NCBI GenBank assembly: GCA_002839315.1
Contig: PGXV01000009.1
Span: 62,001-126,000 of the forward strand
Direction of reading: 5' to 3'
DNA: 64,000 nt
Source: Spirochaetae bacterium HGW-Spirochaetae-3
GTDB taxonomy: Bacteria > Spirochaetota > Spirochaetia > Treponematales > UBA12059
Both the position numbers and the translations under genes were made by a program. Positions 9,097 through 18,256 of this stretch are shown piece after piece; within the stretch, counting starts at the first letter, position 1, and every line of letters starts with the position of its first letter. Below the pieces are notes generated by a model. It saw only the letters and a program-made list of their open reading frames with translations. It did no database searches and had not been told where the DNA came from.

Positions 9097-10128
9097 ATGT
9101 TCCGTTACCGTCCGGTCGTCGCGGCCGTCGTCGCCGTTCCGTTCCTCGCGGCGTGCATTCCCGTGCCGAACGTCGCTCCGTTCGCCGTCGGCGACATGCG
9201 GCCTCCGGCCGTGGCCTCGTGGGGCCCGACCGGCGACGCCGAGCTCGCGATTTCGTTCGACGAGGATATCGCCGAGGCCCTCCCGGGGTTCGCGTCCTCG
9301 CCCGGCCCGGCGGTCGTATCGGCGCGCATCGGGGCGGACGGCAGAAGCGTCGTGGTATCGCTCGGAGGTTCCCAGGAACCCGGAACGGCCTACGCGGTTT
9401 CCGGTATCGTCGCCGACGCGGCGGGCAACCTGTCCAGTTTCGTGCTTCCGTACTGGGGCCATAATCCACGGCCTCCGGCCCTCGTCTTCAACGAGCTCCT
9501 GACGGAGGGCTCCGCTACCCATCCCGACGCCGCGGAATTCTACGTGGCGGCGGACGGAGAATGCGCCGGGCTCGCGTTCTTCTGCGGAGCTCCGATGGAT
9601 TTCGATTTCCGCTACGTTTTCCCGCCCCTGGCGGTCGAGGAAGGCGACTATATCGTACTGCACCTGAAGCCGCAGGGACTGGAATCCGAGATCGACGAGT
9701 CGTCGGATCGCGCAGCTTCAGGCGGCCTCGACGCGACCGCCGGCGCCTGGGACCTGTGGTACAGGGGCGGCGACGGAGCCCTGTCGGGCCAGAACGGCGC
9801 CCTGTCGTTGTGCGCGTCGCCGAACGGCGCCTTCGTGGACGCCGCGCTCTATAGCTCGCGGACCATAGACTCGGATACCGCCTACGGCGGCTTCGGCTCC
9901 GCCGCCTTGCGCGACCGGGTTGGCGCCATCGTCGCGGGGCTCGCGTGGGCCGCCTCCGATCCGCCTCGGCCAGAGGATTGCGCCGGGTCGGCCGGGACGA
10001 CGAGCACGCGTTCCTTGTGCCGCTCGTCGTCGTCAGCGGATACCGATTCGCGCGAGGACTGGCACATCGTCCCCACGAGGGGATCGACGATTGGCTCGGT
10101 CAACTCGGACGAGGTCTACGCGCCGTGA
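9097..10128 (+). CDS. Surface lipoprotein with Ig-like and lamin-tail-like domains
   Basis: 343 residues. The lipobox FLAAC places the acylated cysteine at residue 20. Residues about 30-125 form an Ig-like module (ELAISFDEDI, TAYAVSGIVADAAGNLS), similar to SbsA/Big_5-type domains. From about 128 a lamin-tail-like domain begins with LVFNELLTEGS and DAAEFYV. The C-terminus is low in complexity and serine-rich. It probably sits on the outer or cytoplasmic membrane and binds an extracellular ligand, unknown. AGGAGG 8 bases upstream supports the start. Confidence 0.7.
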   Translation: MFRYRPVVAAVVAVPFLAACIPVPNVAPFAVGDMRPPAVASWGPTGDAELAISFDEDIAEALPGFASSPGPAVVSARIGADGRSVVVSLGGSQEPGTAYAVSGIVADAAGNLSSFVLPYWGHNPRPPALVFNELLTEGSATHPDAAEFYVAADGECAGLAFFCGAPMDFDFRYVFPPLAVEEGDYIVLHLKPQGLESEIDESSDRAASGGLDATAGAWDLWYRGGDGALSGQNGALSLCASPNGAFVDAALYSSRTIDSDTAYGGFGSAALRDRVGAIVAGLAWAASDPPRPEDCAGSAGTTSTRSLCRSSSSADTDSREDWHIVPTRGSTIGSVNSDEVYAP

Positions 10129-10159
10129 CGTTACGTCGATGCGCGGGAGCGGCCGTTTG

Positions 10160-10188
10160 TTGACCTCGGACGCGCCGCCGGGTAAGAT
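10160..10188 (+). promoter_or_regulatory. Sigma-70 promoter of aroK-aroA
   Basis: TTGACC (10160-10165), 17 bases, TAAGAT (10183-10188). The predicted transcription start falls near 10195, which is at or after the first in-frame ATG (10194) and so favours the second ATG (10215) as the aroK start. Confidence 0.65.
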
Positions 10189-10214
10189 ACGTCATGGAGA
10201 AACAGGATTCGTCG

Positions 10215-10712
10215 ATGCGCGGCATCGCGCTCATCGGTCTTCCCGCGTCCGGGAAGACCAGCGTCGGCGCCTTACTAGCGGGGCTCGTTGGATTACCGTT
10301 CATCGACCTCGACGAGGTCGTTACGACGGATTCGGGCATGTCAATTCCGTCGATATTCGAGGACGAGGGCGAAGCCGGCTTCAGGCTGCGTGAAAGCGCG
10401 GCGCTCGCCCGCGTCTCCGCGGGAGGTCCGGTCGTGCTCGCTACCGGCGGCGGCACCGTAGAGTTGCCGGAGAACCGCGCCCTCTTGCGCGATCGCTTCC
10501 GCGTCGTCTGGATAAAGGCGGACCCGGCCGTGCTCGCAACGCGCTCCGTCGGGGGCGCCAGGCCGCTACTCGCGGGCGACGCGGAAGCCAGGATACGCCA
10601 GCTGTACGAGCGCCGACGACCGTGGTACGCGGAATGCGCCGGCCTCGTCATGAATACGGACGGCATGAGGCCGGCGATGATAGCAAGGGCGATCCGTGAC
10701 TCGCTCCGTTGA
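10215..10712 (+). CDS. aroK: Shikimate kinase
   Basis: 165 residues from the ATG at 10215. It phosphorylates shikimate at O3 with ATP. The P-loop GLPASGKT follows the start by 7 residues, the shikimate-binding acidic motif is FIDLDEVV, the substrate Arg lies in FEDEGEAGFRLRE, VLATGGGTV is the third-strand signature, and GGARPLL contains the lid arginine. The ATG at 10194 would add 7 residues, but it has no SD sequence and coincides with the predicted transcription start; AGGA precedes 10215 with good spacing. It overlaps aroA by 17 bases, so the two are co-translated. Confidence 0.9.
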   Translation: MRGIALIGLPASGKTSVGALLAGLVGLPFIDLDEVVTTDSGMSIPSIFEDEGEAGFRLRESAALARVSAGGPVVLATGGGTVELPENRALLRDRFRVVWIKADPAVLATRSVGGARPLLAGDAEARIRQLYERRRPWYAECAGLVMNTDGMRPAMIARAIRDSLR

Positions 10713-11982
10713 GCCTTCCTCCGTCAGCGGCCGGATCCGGGCTCCCTCGTCAAAGAGCGCCATGCAGCGGGCGATCGCCTGCGCCGCGATGGCCCCGGGC
10801 CGCTCGACCATAACGAATCCTTCCTGGTGCGCCGATTCCCTGGCGGCGATGCGCGTGGCTACGGCGCTCGGCGCAAGGGTCGAGCGTTTCGATGACCGGG
10901 TCGTCGTGGTCGGTGGCCTTTTCCCCGAACCGGCCGGCCCGGGACCCATCGTCGCCTCGTGCGGCGAATCCGGCCTGTGCCTGAGGATGTTCTCCTCGAT
11001 CGCGTCGCTGTCGCCCGTCGAGGTAGAGCTGCGCGGCGAGGGATCGCTCGCCGGTCGTCCGGTCGGCATGGTCCGGGAACCGCTGGTCGCGCTCGGCGTC
11101 GAATGCTCGACGAACGGAGGACTGCCGCCAGTTCGCGTCCGCGGGCCGTTGCTTCCGGGGCGCGTCGTCGTGGACGGGGGCGAAAGCTCGCAGTTCCTGA
11201 CGGGTCTCGTCATGGCCTTGCCGATGACGGGCGGCGACTCGGTCGTGATAGCTGAACGGCTCGCGAGCCGCGGCTACGTCGACCTTACCCTCGACGTTAT
11301 GCGGGCCTTCGGCGCCCGGGCGGGGCGCGACGACGGCTACCGGCGATTCTCTATAGGGGGAAAACCGTACGAGGCCGCCGACTACGATGTGGAGGGGGAC
11401 TGGAGCGGCGCCGCCTTCCTGCTCGTCGCCGGTGCGATACGCGGCGAGAGCGGGCTGGATGTCGTCGGGCTCCGCACCCGCTCGTCGCAGCCCGACCGCG
11501 CCATCGTCGACGCGCTCGCGCTTGCCGGCGCCCGGCTCGAGGAGCTGCCCGACGGGTATCGCGTGCGCTCGGGGCCGTTGCGCGCCTTCTCGTTCGACGC
11601 GACCGATTGCCCCGACCTCTTCCCGCCGCTCGTCGCGCTCGCGTCCCGCTGCGAGGGAGTGACGAGTCTTCGCGGAGCCGACAGGCTACGGGTAAAGGAG
11701 AGCGACCGCTCGACCGCGCTGTCCGAGGAATTCGGCCGACTAGGCCTTCGCGTCGTCGTCGACGGCGATCAGATGTTCGTATACGGCCTCGGCGCGGAAG
11801 CGGGCTCCGGCGGGCCCCGCGGCGGCGCGGTCTCGTCGCGCGGCGACCATCGTATCGCGATGGCGGCGGCCGTAGCCGCTCTCGCCGCGTCAGGCCCGGT
11901 GATCGTCGAGGGCGCGGAATGCGTCGCCAAGAGCTGGCCGGATTTCTTCGAGGCGCTGTCGTCTATCGGCGCGCGGGCCTAG
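10696..11982 (+). CDS. aroA: 3-phosphoshikimate 1-carboxyvinyltransferase (EPSP synthase)
   Basis: 428 residues, the family length. It joins shikimate-3-phosphate and phosphoenolpyruvate. Motifs: APSSKSAMQRAIACAA (substrate Lys20, Ser21, Arg25), CGESGLCLRMF in the PEP loop, GGESSQFLTGLVMALP, SRGYVDLTL, catalytic DATDCPDLFPPLVALA, LRVKESDRS and SSRGDHRIAMA near the C-terminus. The PEP-loop differs from the enterobacterial GNAGTAMR form. Start is GTG inside aroK. Its TAG shares 4 bases with the stop of the convergent M20 hydrolase gene. Confidence 0.93.
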   Translation: MTRSVEPSSVSGRIRAPSSKSAMQRAIACAAMAPGRSTITNPSWCADSLAAMRVATALGARVERFDDRVVVVGGLFPEPAGPGPIVASCGESGLCLRMFSSIASLSPVEVELRGEGSLAGRPVGMVREPLVALGVECSTNGGLPPVRVRGPLLPGRVVVDGGESSQFLTGLVMALPMTGGDSVVIAERLASRGYVDLTLDVMRAFGARAGRDDGYRRFSIGGKPYEAADYDVEGDWSGAAFLLVAGAIRGESGLDVVGLRTRSSQPDRAIVDALALAGARLEELPDGYRVRSGPLRAFSFDATDCPDLFPPLVALASRCEGVTSLRGADRLRVKESDRSTALSEEFGRLGLRVVVDGDQMFVYGLGAEAGSGGPRGGAVSSRGDHRIAMAAAVAALAASGPVIVEGAECVAKSWPDFFEALSSIGARA

Positions 11983-13301
11983 CGGCCTCGGTCCCGGACG
12001 GCGGCGATCGCGGCGAGGAAATCGTCCGGGAACGGCCGGTAATCCGGCGGTACGCCCGGGACGTCGCTGAAATTCGCCTTCCTGTACGCCATATACTCGT
12101 CCTTGACCCGCTTGGCGTAATCGGGATTGCCGAGCATCTCTACCGCGGTCATCGCCATCGCCTTGGCGGCCAGTATCGCGGCCTCGTCGCCCGGCGCCGA
12201 GCCCGCCGCCGCGACCAGTCCGGGCGTATGCAGCGTGAGCCCCGCGTCGCCTAATCCGCAGTAGCCGTGTATCGCAGGCGCCTCCCAGCTGACGTCGCCG
12301 AAATCGGTGGAGACGCCGGGGTAGGTCCGCCGCTCGAGGTCGCGCAACGCGTCCGCGGGATCCGAGACGTCGCCGCCGAGTTCGCGTATGGATTCGAACA
12401 GCCCCGCCGAGAGGCTGAGGTTAGGTATCGTATGACGGTATTCGTCGAGGACCGTCACGGTCCCGGTCGCGCCCGTCATATCCGATACGGCCCTGACGCA
12501 GGTCTTGACCAGCTCGAAGCGGGATTCCAGGTACTCCCCATAGAACGCCTTCATCGTTATATGGGCCTCGGCGCTCTTGGGAACCGTTATGGCGCTCGGG
12601 CCGCCGCCATCGGTGATCGTGTACGCGAACATCGTCGACGGGGACCAGCCTCGCTTCATGTCGTTGACCGAATGCAGGAACAGGAGCAGCGCCTCTAGCG
12701 CGTTGATGCCCTTCTCCGGCTCGGTGTAATGGGCCGGCTTGCCCTCGAAACGTACGGCGATGTCCTTGAGCGGGAAGGTGTAGCCCCAGGCATGGTTCAA
12801 TCCGCCGTTGGGATGCATCATCATCACGGCGTCCAGTCCCTCGAATACGCCTGCCCCGGCCATGATCACCTTGCCGCCCTTGGACTCCTCGCTTACCGCT
12901 TCCTCGTCCGGCGTGCCGATGAGCAGTACCTCCCCGCCCAGTTCATCGACCATCGGCTTCAGCGCCATGGCGGCGCCGAACGACCCCGCCGCGATGACGT
13001 TGTGCCCGCAACCGTGCCCGAGTTCCGGCAAGGCGTCGTATTCGCACAGGAAGGCTATCCTCGGGCCGGGCCTGGACGAGGCGTACCGCGCCATGAAGGC
13101 GGTATCGAGCCCCGCCACCGGGGTCTGGACCGTGAAGCCCCGAGCCCCGGCTTCCGCGCAGAGGAGGTCGCGCGCGTAACGCTCGTGGAGACCCAGCTCG
13201 GGATGGGCGTGGATGTCGCGGCTTACCCGTATCACATCCTTCGCGATGCGGTCGACCTCTGCCCGGACCTTCGCGCGATACGCGTTCGTGCCTGATGCCA
13301 T
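11979..13301 (-). CDS. M20D amidohydrolase, AbgB-like
   Basis: 440 residues. Metal-ligand motifs of the M20 fold are visible: DIHAHPELGL, CEYDALPELGHGCGHNVIA (His/His region), GTPDEEAV (catalytic Glu pair) and MMMHPNGG. Lengths and motifs fit the p-aminobenzoyl-glutamate hydrolase B subunit and related N-acyl amino acid hydrolases. The acyl substrate is unknown. It lies 84 bases downstream of tyrA on the same strand, separated by a 10-bp inverted repeat, so it may be read from the aromatic operon. A possible partner, an AbgA-like protein, is encoded 46 kb away near abgT. GGAGAG supports the start. Confidence 0.82.
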   Translation of the reverse strand: MASGTNAYRAKVRAEVDRIAKDVIRVSRDIHAHPELGLHERYARDLLCAEAGARGFTVQTPVAGLDTAFMARYASSRPGPRIAFLCEYDALPELGHGCGHNVIAAGSFGAAMALKPMVDELGGEVLLIGTPDEEAVSEESKGGKVIMAGAGVFEGLDAVMMMHPNGGLNHAWGYTFPLKDIAVRFEGKPAHYTEPEKGINALEALLLFLHSVNDMKRGWSPSTMFAYTITDGGGPSAITVPKSAEAHITMKAFYGEYLESRFELVKTCVRAVSDMTGATGTVTVLDEYRHTIPNLSLSAGLFESIRELGGDVSDPADALRDLERRTYPGVSTDFGDVSWEAPAIHGYCGLGDAGLTLHTPGLVAAAGSAPGDEAAILAAKAMAMTAVEMLGNPDYAKRVKDEYMAYRKANFSDVPGVPPDYRPFPDDFLAAIAAVRDRGR

Positions 13302-13318
13302 GGCTTCTCTCCGATTGA

Positions 13319-13369
13319 CGGGATGGGGACGGCGCTTCCGTGCCTTCTTGCCAGCTTACCCCCATCCCG
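13319..13369 (-). terminator. Intercistronic hairpin between tyrA and the AbgB-like gene
   Basis: CGGGATGGGG (13319-13328) and CCCCATCCCG (13360-13369) pair perfectly over 10 bp around a 31-base loop. No U-run follows on the minus strand, so partial termination or RNA processing is as likely as full termination. Confidence 0.4.
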
Positions 13370-13385
13370 ACGGCTGTCAAGCTAT

Positions 13386-14174
13386 TCAGTCCTGGCCGAC
13401 GTTGTCCCGGAGCTTCTCGAGGAATTTGCTCATCTCCTCGTGGTCGCGGTCCTTGATGATGTGCGTCAGGTAGGACAGCTGCGAGTTGATAAGCTCCAGC
13501 CGGCGTATCGTGTACGGGTTGAACATGATCTCCGCGAGGAGCCGGTCGTCCTCCGCGAGGAGCCCGTGGGCTAACTCCAGGTGTTTCTTGAAATTGGTTC
13601 CCGGCGCGTCTAGCCGCTTCATGCATGCCGCGAATACCATCGTCGACGCGAAGGGCGTGGCGAGCGAGTACGCAACGGTGCGGTCGTGTCCGTCGAAGCT
13701 CTCCTCGAAGACCCGTATGCCCAGGCCCTCGTACAGGCCGCGCCATAGCGCCTTCCCCGCCTCGCAGGATTCGGATATGACGACGGCGCTCTGCCCGGCC
13801 AGGTTCGACCGATCGGCGTAGGTAGGGCCGAACATTGGGTGTGAGGACACGAACGGGCGACCGGACGCGGCGTACCATTCGGCCAGGCCGGTCTTCACCG
13901 ACGCGATGTCCGCCAGCATGCAGTCCGCGGGCAGGTACGGCTCCGCCGCTTCGAAGGCCTCGACGGTCATGCCGAGCGGCACGCAGTTGACGAGCATATC
14001 GGCCGCCGCTTCCCCTATGCCGTCGAGCGTCGCGACGGCCTTGGCTCGGCCGGAGCCCGCGGCCGCCGCCGCGCTGGCGGGATTCGCGTCGTATACGAAG
14101 ACGTCATGCTCCGCGGCAAGCGCCGACGCGAGCCACGCGCCCATCTTGCCCGAGCCCAGAACGGCTATCCTCAT
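13386..14174 (-). CDS. tyrA: Prephenate dehydrogenase
   Basis: 262 residues. It oxidatively decarboxylates prephenate to 4-hydroxyphenylpyruvate for tyrosine. The N-terminal dinucleotide fold is MRIAVLGSGKMGAWLASALA; VSSHPMFGPT carries the family His and substrate loop; DGHDRTVAYSLATPFAS is the helical dimer-domain signature. No ACT or chorismate mutase domain is fused. It is the last gene of the coupled leftward operon, beginning 2 bases after pheA. Confidence 0.88.
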   Translation of the reverse strand: MRIAVLGSGKMGAWLASALAAEHDVFVYDANPASAAAAAGSGRAKAVATLDGIGEAAADMLVNCVPLGMTVEAFEAAEPYLPADCMLADIASVKTGLAEWYAASGRPFVSSHPMFGPTYADRSNLAGQSAVVISESCEAGKALWRGLYEGLGIRVFEESFDGHDRTVAYSLATPFASTMVFAACMKRLDAPGTNFKKHLELAHGLLAEDDRLLAEIMFNPYTIRRLELINSQLSYLTHIIKDRDHEEMSKFLEKLRDNVGQD

Positions 14175-14176
14175 CG

Positions 14177-15229
14177 CTATAGCTTCCTTTCATCGTAGCA
14201 GCCCAGCAGCCTGAAGTCGCGGACGAGGCCGCGCGCGGCCTCGATGGCCTCGGCGACGCGGGCGTCCCGGTCGGAGCCGTCGAAGTCGATGAAGATGGCG
14301 TAGTCGCCCGGTTCGTCGGGTACCGACTCTATGCGCGTCAGGTTTATGCCGGCCTTCGCGAAGACCTCGAGCACGCCGAACAGGGCTCCGGCCTTGTCGT
14401 CGGTGAAGAATACCGCGGAGCACTTGTTACCGCCCGTCGCGGCGGCTCCCTTGGCGAGCACGAAGAAGCGGGTCCGGTTGGCGGAGGAGTCCTGTACGCC
14501 TTCCTTGATGATCTCGAGCCCGTACAGCTCGGCGGCGAAGCGGCTGGCGATGGCGGCCGCGCCCTTGGGCCGGTCCTCGGCTATCATGCGGGCGGCGCCG
14601 GCGGTGTCGAACCAGTCTATCCCGTCCAGCTTGTTGCGGTCGAGGAAGCGGCGGCACTGTGACAGGGCCTGCCTGTGGGAATAGGCCGTCCGTATATCCC
14701 TGTGATCCGAGCCGGGAGCCGCGAGCAGGCAATGGTCGATGGGCATGTCGATGGCGGCCACGACGCGTAGCTCGGTGGTCACGAGTATCGAGTTGACCTG
14801 GCCTACGATGCCGCCGAGCGTGTTCTCTACCGGCACCACGCCGAAATCCAGGTCGCCGGAGACGACCGCATCGAATACCTGCGAGAATTCCTTGAAGGGT
14901 ATGGTCGCAGCCTCGGTATCCCATGCGCGGGCCGCGGCCTCGCTGTACGCGCCGTGCATGCCCTGGAAGCCGACGAGCCGGAGCTCGCGTTCCTGCATCG
15001 TCCGGCTCTCCGCTATGATGCGCTGGTAGAGGCTCTCGGTGAATTCGCGGCCGGCGAGGCATCTAGTCCGCCGGGCTACGCGGTCGAGCACCTCGGCCTC
15101 GCGGGCGGGGTCCCGGGTACCCGTCTTGTGCCGGCGAGTAAGGAGTCCCCGCTCCAGCCGTTCGTCGAGAAGGGCCATGATGCGGGTGTCTATTATGTCG
15201 ATATCTTGCCTGAGTCCTTCGAGGGTCAT
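14177..15229 (-). CDS. pheA: Bifunctional chorismate mutase / prephenate dehydratase
   Basis: 350 residues, three domains. Chorismate mutase type II at about 1-85 (LRQDIDIIDTRIMALLDERL, RRHKTG); prephenate dehydratase at about 90-270 (LVGFQGMHGAYSEAAA, VPVENTLGGIVGQV, NRTRFFVLA with the catalytic Thr-Arg-Phe); ACT regulatory domain at about 280-350. The usual ACT motifs GALV and ESRP read GALF and ESVP, so phenylalanine feedback may be altered. ATGA overlap with aroC couples their translation. Confidence 0.92.
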   Translation of the reverse strand: MTLEGLRQDIDIIDTRIMALLDERLERGLLTRRHKTGTRDPAREAEVLDRVARRTRCLAGREFTESLYQRIIAESRTMQERELRLVGFQGMHGAYSEAAARAWDTEAATIPFKEFSQVFDAVVSGDLDFGVVPVENTLGGIVGQVNSILVTTELRVVAAIDMPIDHCLLAAPGSDHRDIRTAYSHRQALSQCRRFLDRNKLDGIDWFDTAGAARMIAEDRPKGAAAIASRFAAELYGLEIIKEGVQDSSANRTRFFVLAKGAAATGGNKCSAVFFTDDKAGALFGVLEVFAKAGINLTRIESVPDEPGDYAIFIDFDGSDRDARVAEAIEAARGLVRDFRLLGCYDERKL

Positions 15230-16236
15230 TTGGTATTCCTTCCTGTATCCGCAGAGCTGTCGCGCGAACGGGCCTGGAGTTCCAGGTCCGCGAGTACTAC
15301 GGCGAGCGCCGATTCAAGCACGACGGCCGCGCGCAACGCTATGCACGCGTCGTGCCTGCCCGGAGCCGATAATAGGCCCATATCGCCGGTCCTTAAATCC
15401 AGTGTTTCCTGATTCCTGCCTATCGACGACGTGGGCTTCATCGCGACGCGGGCGACCAGCTCGTTGCCGTTCGTGATGCCGCCGTTGACGCCGCCCGCGC
15501 CGTTCTTAGAGGTCGTCCCGTCGCCGGCGACGATGGGATCGTTGTGCTCGCTGCCGCGCATCGCCGCCGCCTTGAAGCCGTCTCCGAATTCGACGCCGCG
15601 TACGCCCGGTACCGCGAATAGGGCCTGGGCGATCAGCCCCTCGACGGAGCCGAAGAACGGCTCTCCGAGCCCGGCGCGTACGCCGGCGGCGCGCAGCTCT
15701 ACGAGCGCTCCTACCGAGTCCCCGTCATCGGCCGCCTCCTTGACCGCGGCCGTTACGTCGCGACGACCGCCGGCCTCGAGGATGGCCGTCGAGAACGACG
15801 CGCCTGGTAGCAGCTTCTTGGCGACGACGCCGGCCGCGACGAGGCCCGCGGTGACGCGCCCGGAGAAGTGCCCGGAGCCGCGCGGGTCGGAGAATCCGCC
15901 GTAGCGAGCGCGGGCGGTCATGTCCGCATGGCCCGGCCTGGGCATGGCGGAGAAGAGCGCGTAGTCGGAAGAACGGGTGTCGGCGTTCCTGAATACGATG
16001 CACAGAGGCGTCCCGGTCGTCCGGCCCTCGTACAGGCCCGAAAGGAATTCCGGCTCGTCGGCTTCGACCCTCGGCGTCGTGCCTTCCGCGCCGGCCCGCC
16101 TTCGGGCCAGGTCCGCCGAGAAATCGGCGGTCGTCAGCGGCAGGCCCGCAGGCAGGCCGTCCATCACGACGCCGATCGCCGGTCCGTGCGATTCACCGAA
16201 TAGTTCGACCCTCAGCAAGGTACCCATACAGTTCAC
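15226..16236 (-). CDS. aroC: Chorismate synthase
   Basis: 336 residues from GTG at 16236. It makes chorismate from EPSP using reduced FMN. Signatures: LFGESHGPAIGVVMDG, ADEPEFLSGLYEGRTTGTP, YGGFSDPRGSGHFSGR, FGDGFKAAAMRGSEHND, GITNGNELVARVAMKPTSS and GRHDACIALRA. The GTG is preferred because AGGAGG lies 5 bases away and it forms a GTGA overlap with the aroB stop; ATG at 16227 is the alternative. The C-terminal tail after VLADLE is short. The enzyme is a little shorter than the E. coli form, as in many short-type synthases. Confidence 0.92.
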   Translation of the reverse strand: MNCMGTLLRVELFGESHGPAIGVVMDGLPAGLPLTTADFSADLARRRAGAEGTTPRVEADEPEFLSGLYEGRTTGTPLCIVFRNADTRSSDYALFSAMPRPGHADMTARARYGGFSDPRGSGHFSGRVTAGLVAAGVVAKKLLPGASFSTAILEAGGRRDVTAAVKEAADDGDSVGALVELRAAGVRAGLGEPFFGSVEGLIAQALFAVPGVRGVEFGDGFKAAAMRGSEHNDPIVAGDGTTSKNGAGGVNGGITNGNELVARVAMKPTSSIGRNQETLDLRTGDMGLLSAPGRHDACIALRAAVVLESALAVVLADLELQARSRDSSADTGRNTK

Positions 16237-17318
16237 GGCGCCCTCCTTACGAATTCCTGCAGCGCGACGAGCGGGATGGACTCCATCCTGACGTCGCCGA
16301 TCGCCATCGGCGACGCGAACAGCACGTCGCCGCCGACGCGCTTCTTGTCGGAGGCCATCGCTACGGCGACGGCGTCCCGGAACGCGGCCGGCGACAGGCC
16401 CCTCGTCTCGGGCGCCGCGAGCCTGGCCGCCTCGAGCCCCTTCGGCAGTCCCAGCCTGTCGAGCAGAGCGCCGACGCGCTCCGCGTCCACCCGCGAGCCG
16501 CCCCGCTCGGCCGCCAGCGCGAACGCCGATCCCAATCCGGCCGCGACGGAGGCGCCGTGCGCGAGAGCCGTTACCGCCTCGACGCCGTGGCCTATCGTGT
16601 GCCCGAGGTTGAGCGTGCGCCGTACCCCGGACTCCCGCTCGTCCGTCCCGGCTATCGCGGCCTTGAACCCGATCGATAGCCTGATCAGGGGGGGCAGCGC
16701 CCCGCGGTCTATCCTGCCGGACCCCGCCACGGCCTGCTCCAGCATCGTCAGGTGCTCGTCGCCCGCTATGACGCCGTGCTTTATCGCCTCGACGAAGCCG
16801 CAGTTCAGTTCGTAATCGGGCAGGCTCGAAAGCAGGGACGGATCGACGAGGACGAAGCGGGGCTGGGAGAAGCAGCCGATGAGGTTCTTGCGGCCCCGGT
16901 AGTCCAGCCCGTTCTTTCCGCCGACCGACGCGTCGACCATCGCGAGCAGGGTAGTGGGCACGAAGCCGAAGTCTATCCCGCGCATCCACGTCGACGCCGC
17001 GAAGCCGGCTAGATCGGATACGCTGCCTCCGCCGACACCCACGACCGTCCAGTCCCGTCCGACCTCCAATTCGAGGAAGCCCGCGAAGAGCGCGTCGAGC
17101 GATTCGAGGCGCTTGGCCGCCTCTCCCCTCGGAACGACGAGAACGCGCTCGCGAGGGAAGTCCCTCGGTACGAAGTCGGCCGTCAGCTCGTCGGCGACGA
17201 CGACGGAACGGTCCGCCCCGGCGAGCGCCGCGAGGCCGGCCGCCGCCGCGAACCGTATCGTGGAACCGGATCTCCCGCCGGCGATCTCGACGTCGCCGCC
17301 GGTATTCACCGCCGTCAT
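16233..17318 (-). CDS. aroB: 3-dehydroquinate synthase
   Basis: 361 residues. It cyclises DAHP to 3-dehydroquinate with NAD and a divalent metal. Motifs: [23 protein letters not shown] (NAD site), [30 protein letters not shown] with the first metal ligand, and [16 protein letters not shown] with two metal-ligand histidines. ATG at 17318 was chosen because it makes an ATGA overlap with the DAHP synthase stop; the frame stays open upstream but is not conserved. The C-terminus couples by GTGA to aroC. Confidence 0.93.
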   Translation of the reverse strand: MTAVNTGGDVEIAGGRSGSTIRFAAAAGLAALAGADRSVVVADELTADFVPRDFPRERVLVVPRGEAAKRLESLDALFAGFLELEVGRDWTVVGVGGGSVSDLAGFAASTWMRGIDFGFVPTTLLAMVDASVGGKNGLDYRGRKNLIGCFSQPRFVLVDPSLLSSLPDYELNCGFVEAIKHGVIAGDEHLTMLEQAVAGSGRIDRGALPPLIRLSIGFKAAIAGTDERESGVRRTLNLGHTIGHGVEAVTALAHGASVAAGLGSAFALAAERGGSRVDAERVGALLDRLGLPKGLEAARLAAPETRGLSPAAFRDAVAVAMASDKKRVGGDVLFASPMAIGDVRMESIPLVALQEFVRRAP

Positions 17319-18145
17319 CCGTAGCTCTCCGAGGATAGCTCGGCCATCGTCCGGCGCATCACGGCGAGCTTGCGCATCAGCCGGCCGAAGGCCTCGGGGG
17401 AAAGCTGCTGGTCCTTGTCGCTGAGCGCGGAGCTCGGGTCTACGTGCACCTCTAGCTCGAGGCCGTCGGCGCCCGCCGCCACCGCGGCCAGGCTCATCGG
17501 CTCTATGAGGCCCAGCACGCCCGTACCGTGAGACGGATCGACGAAGATCGGTAGATGGCTCTGGGCCTTGACCGACGGCACTATGGACAGGTCCAGGGTG
17601 TTCCTCGTATAGGTCTCGAAGCTGCGTATGCCGCGTTCGCATAGGATGACGTTGGGATTGCCCTCGGCCAGGATGTACTCGGCGCAGTTGAGCCACTCCT
17701 CGAGCGTCGAGTACATGCCGCGCTTCAGCAGGATGGGCCGGCCGGACTTGCCCGCCTCGCGTAGCAGCGAGAAATTCTGCATGTTGCGCGCGCCTATCTG
17801 CAGGATGTCGGCGTACTCGCCCACCCAGCTGACGTCTCGCGTGTCTATCACCTCGGTGACGATCGGCAGGCCCGTCTCGCGCCTCGCCTTGTCGAGTATC
17901 TTGAGGCCCTTGAGCCCCAGGCCCTGGAACGCGTACGGGGAGGTGCGCGGCTTGAACGCTCCGCCCCTGAGCATCGTAGCCCCGGCTTCCTTCACCGCGA
18001 CCGCGGTGCGGACCATCTGGTCCTCGGACTCGACGGCGCAGGGGCCGGCGATGACGACGAAATCCTCGCCGACCCGTATTCCGCCCACCTCGACTATGGT
18101 CCTTTTCCCGTCGGCCTTGGCGCCGGTCAATTTCAGGTTCTTCAT
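17315..18145 (-). CDS. aroF: 3-deoxy-7-phosphoheptulonate (DAHP) synthase, type I-beta
   Basis: 276 residues. First step of aromatic synthesis: PEP plus erythrose-4-phosphate. Motifs of the KDO8PS-like beta class: [74 protein letters not shown] and [10 protein letters not shown]. No fused chorismate mutase or ferredoxin-like domain, so there is no visible allosteric module. The ATG at 18145 has GGAAGG upstream; the open frame before it lies in the promoter region. First gene of the leftward operon. Confidence 0.93.
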   Translation of the reverse strand: MKNLKLTGAKADGKRTIVEVGGIRVGEDFVVIAGPCAVESEDQMVRTAVAVKEAGATMLRGGAFKPRTSPYAFQGLGLKGLKILDKARRETGLPIVTEVIDTRDVSWVGEYADILQIGARNMQNFSLLREAGKSGRPILLKRGMYSTLEEWLNCAEYILAEGNPNVILCERGIRSFETYTRNTLDLSIVPSVKAQSHLPIFVDPSHGTGVLGLIEPMSLAAVAAGADGLELEVHVDPSSALSDKDQQLSPEAFGRLMRKLAVMRRTMAELSSESYG

Positions 18146-18183
18146 ATCGATCAACCTTCCGCCGGAAATCCGGCCGTAGTCAC

Positions 18184-18213
18184 TTGCATAACACCGACGC
18201 CGAGGCGTATATA
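18184..18213 (+). promoter_or_regulatory. Sigma-70 promoter of the aminotransferase gene
   Basis: TTGCAT (18184-18189), 18 bases, TATATA (18208-18213), about 44 bases before the start codon. The same 111-base region must also hold the promoter of the leftward aromatic operon, for which I see no convincing pair of boxes. Confidence 0.55.
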
Positions 18214-18256
18214 CCTTCAGCGGCCCGGACATCGGGACCGTTGGAAGGATAACGCC

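Noticed and set aside
15226-16989. A 587-codon frame suggesting a fused chorismate synthase
   Set aside because: The upstream part is antisense-frame shadow of aroB; SD and the GTGA overlap place the aroC start at 16236.
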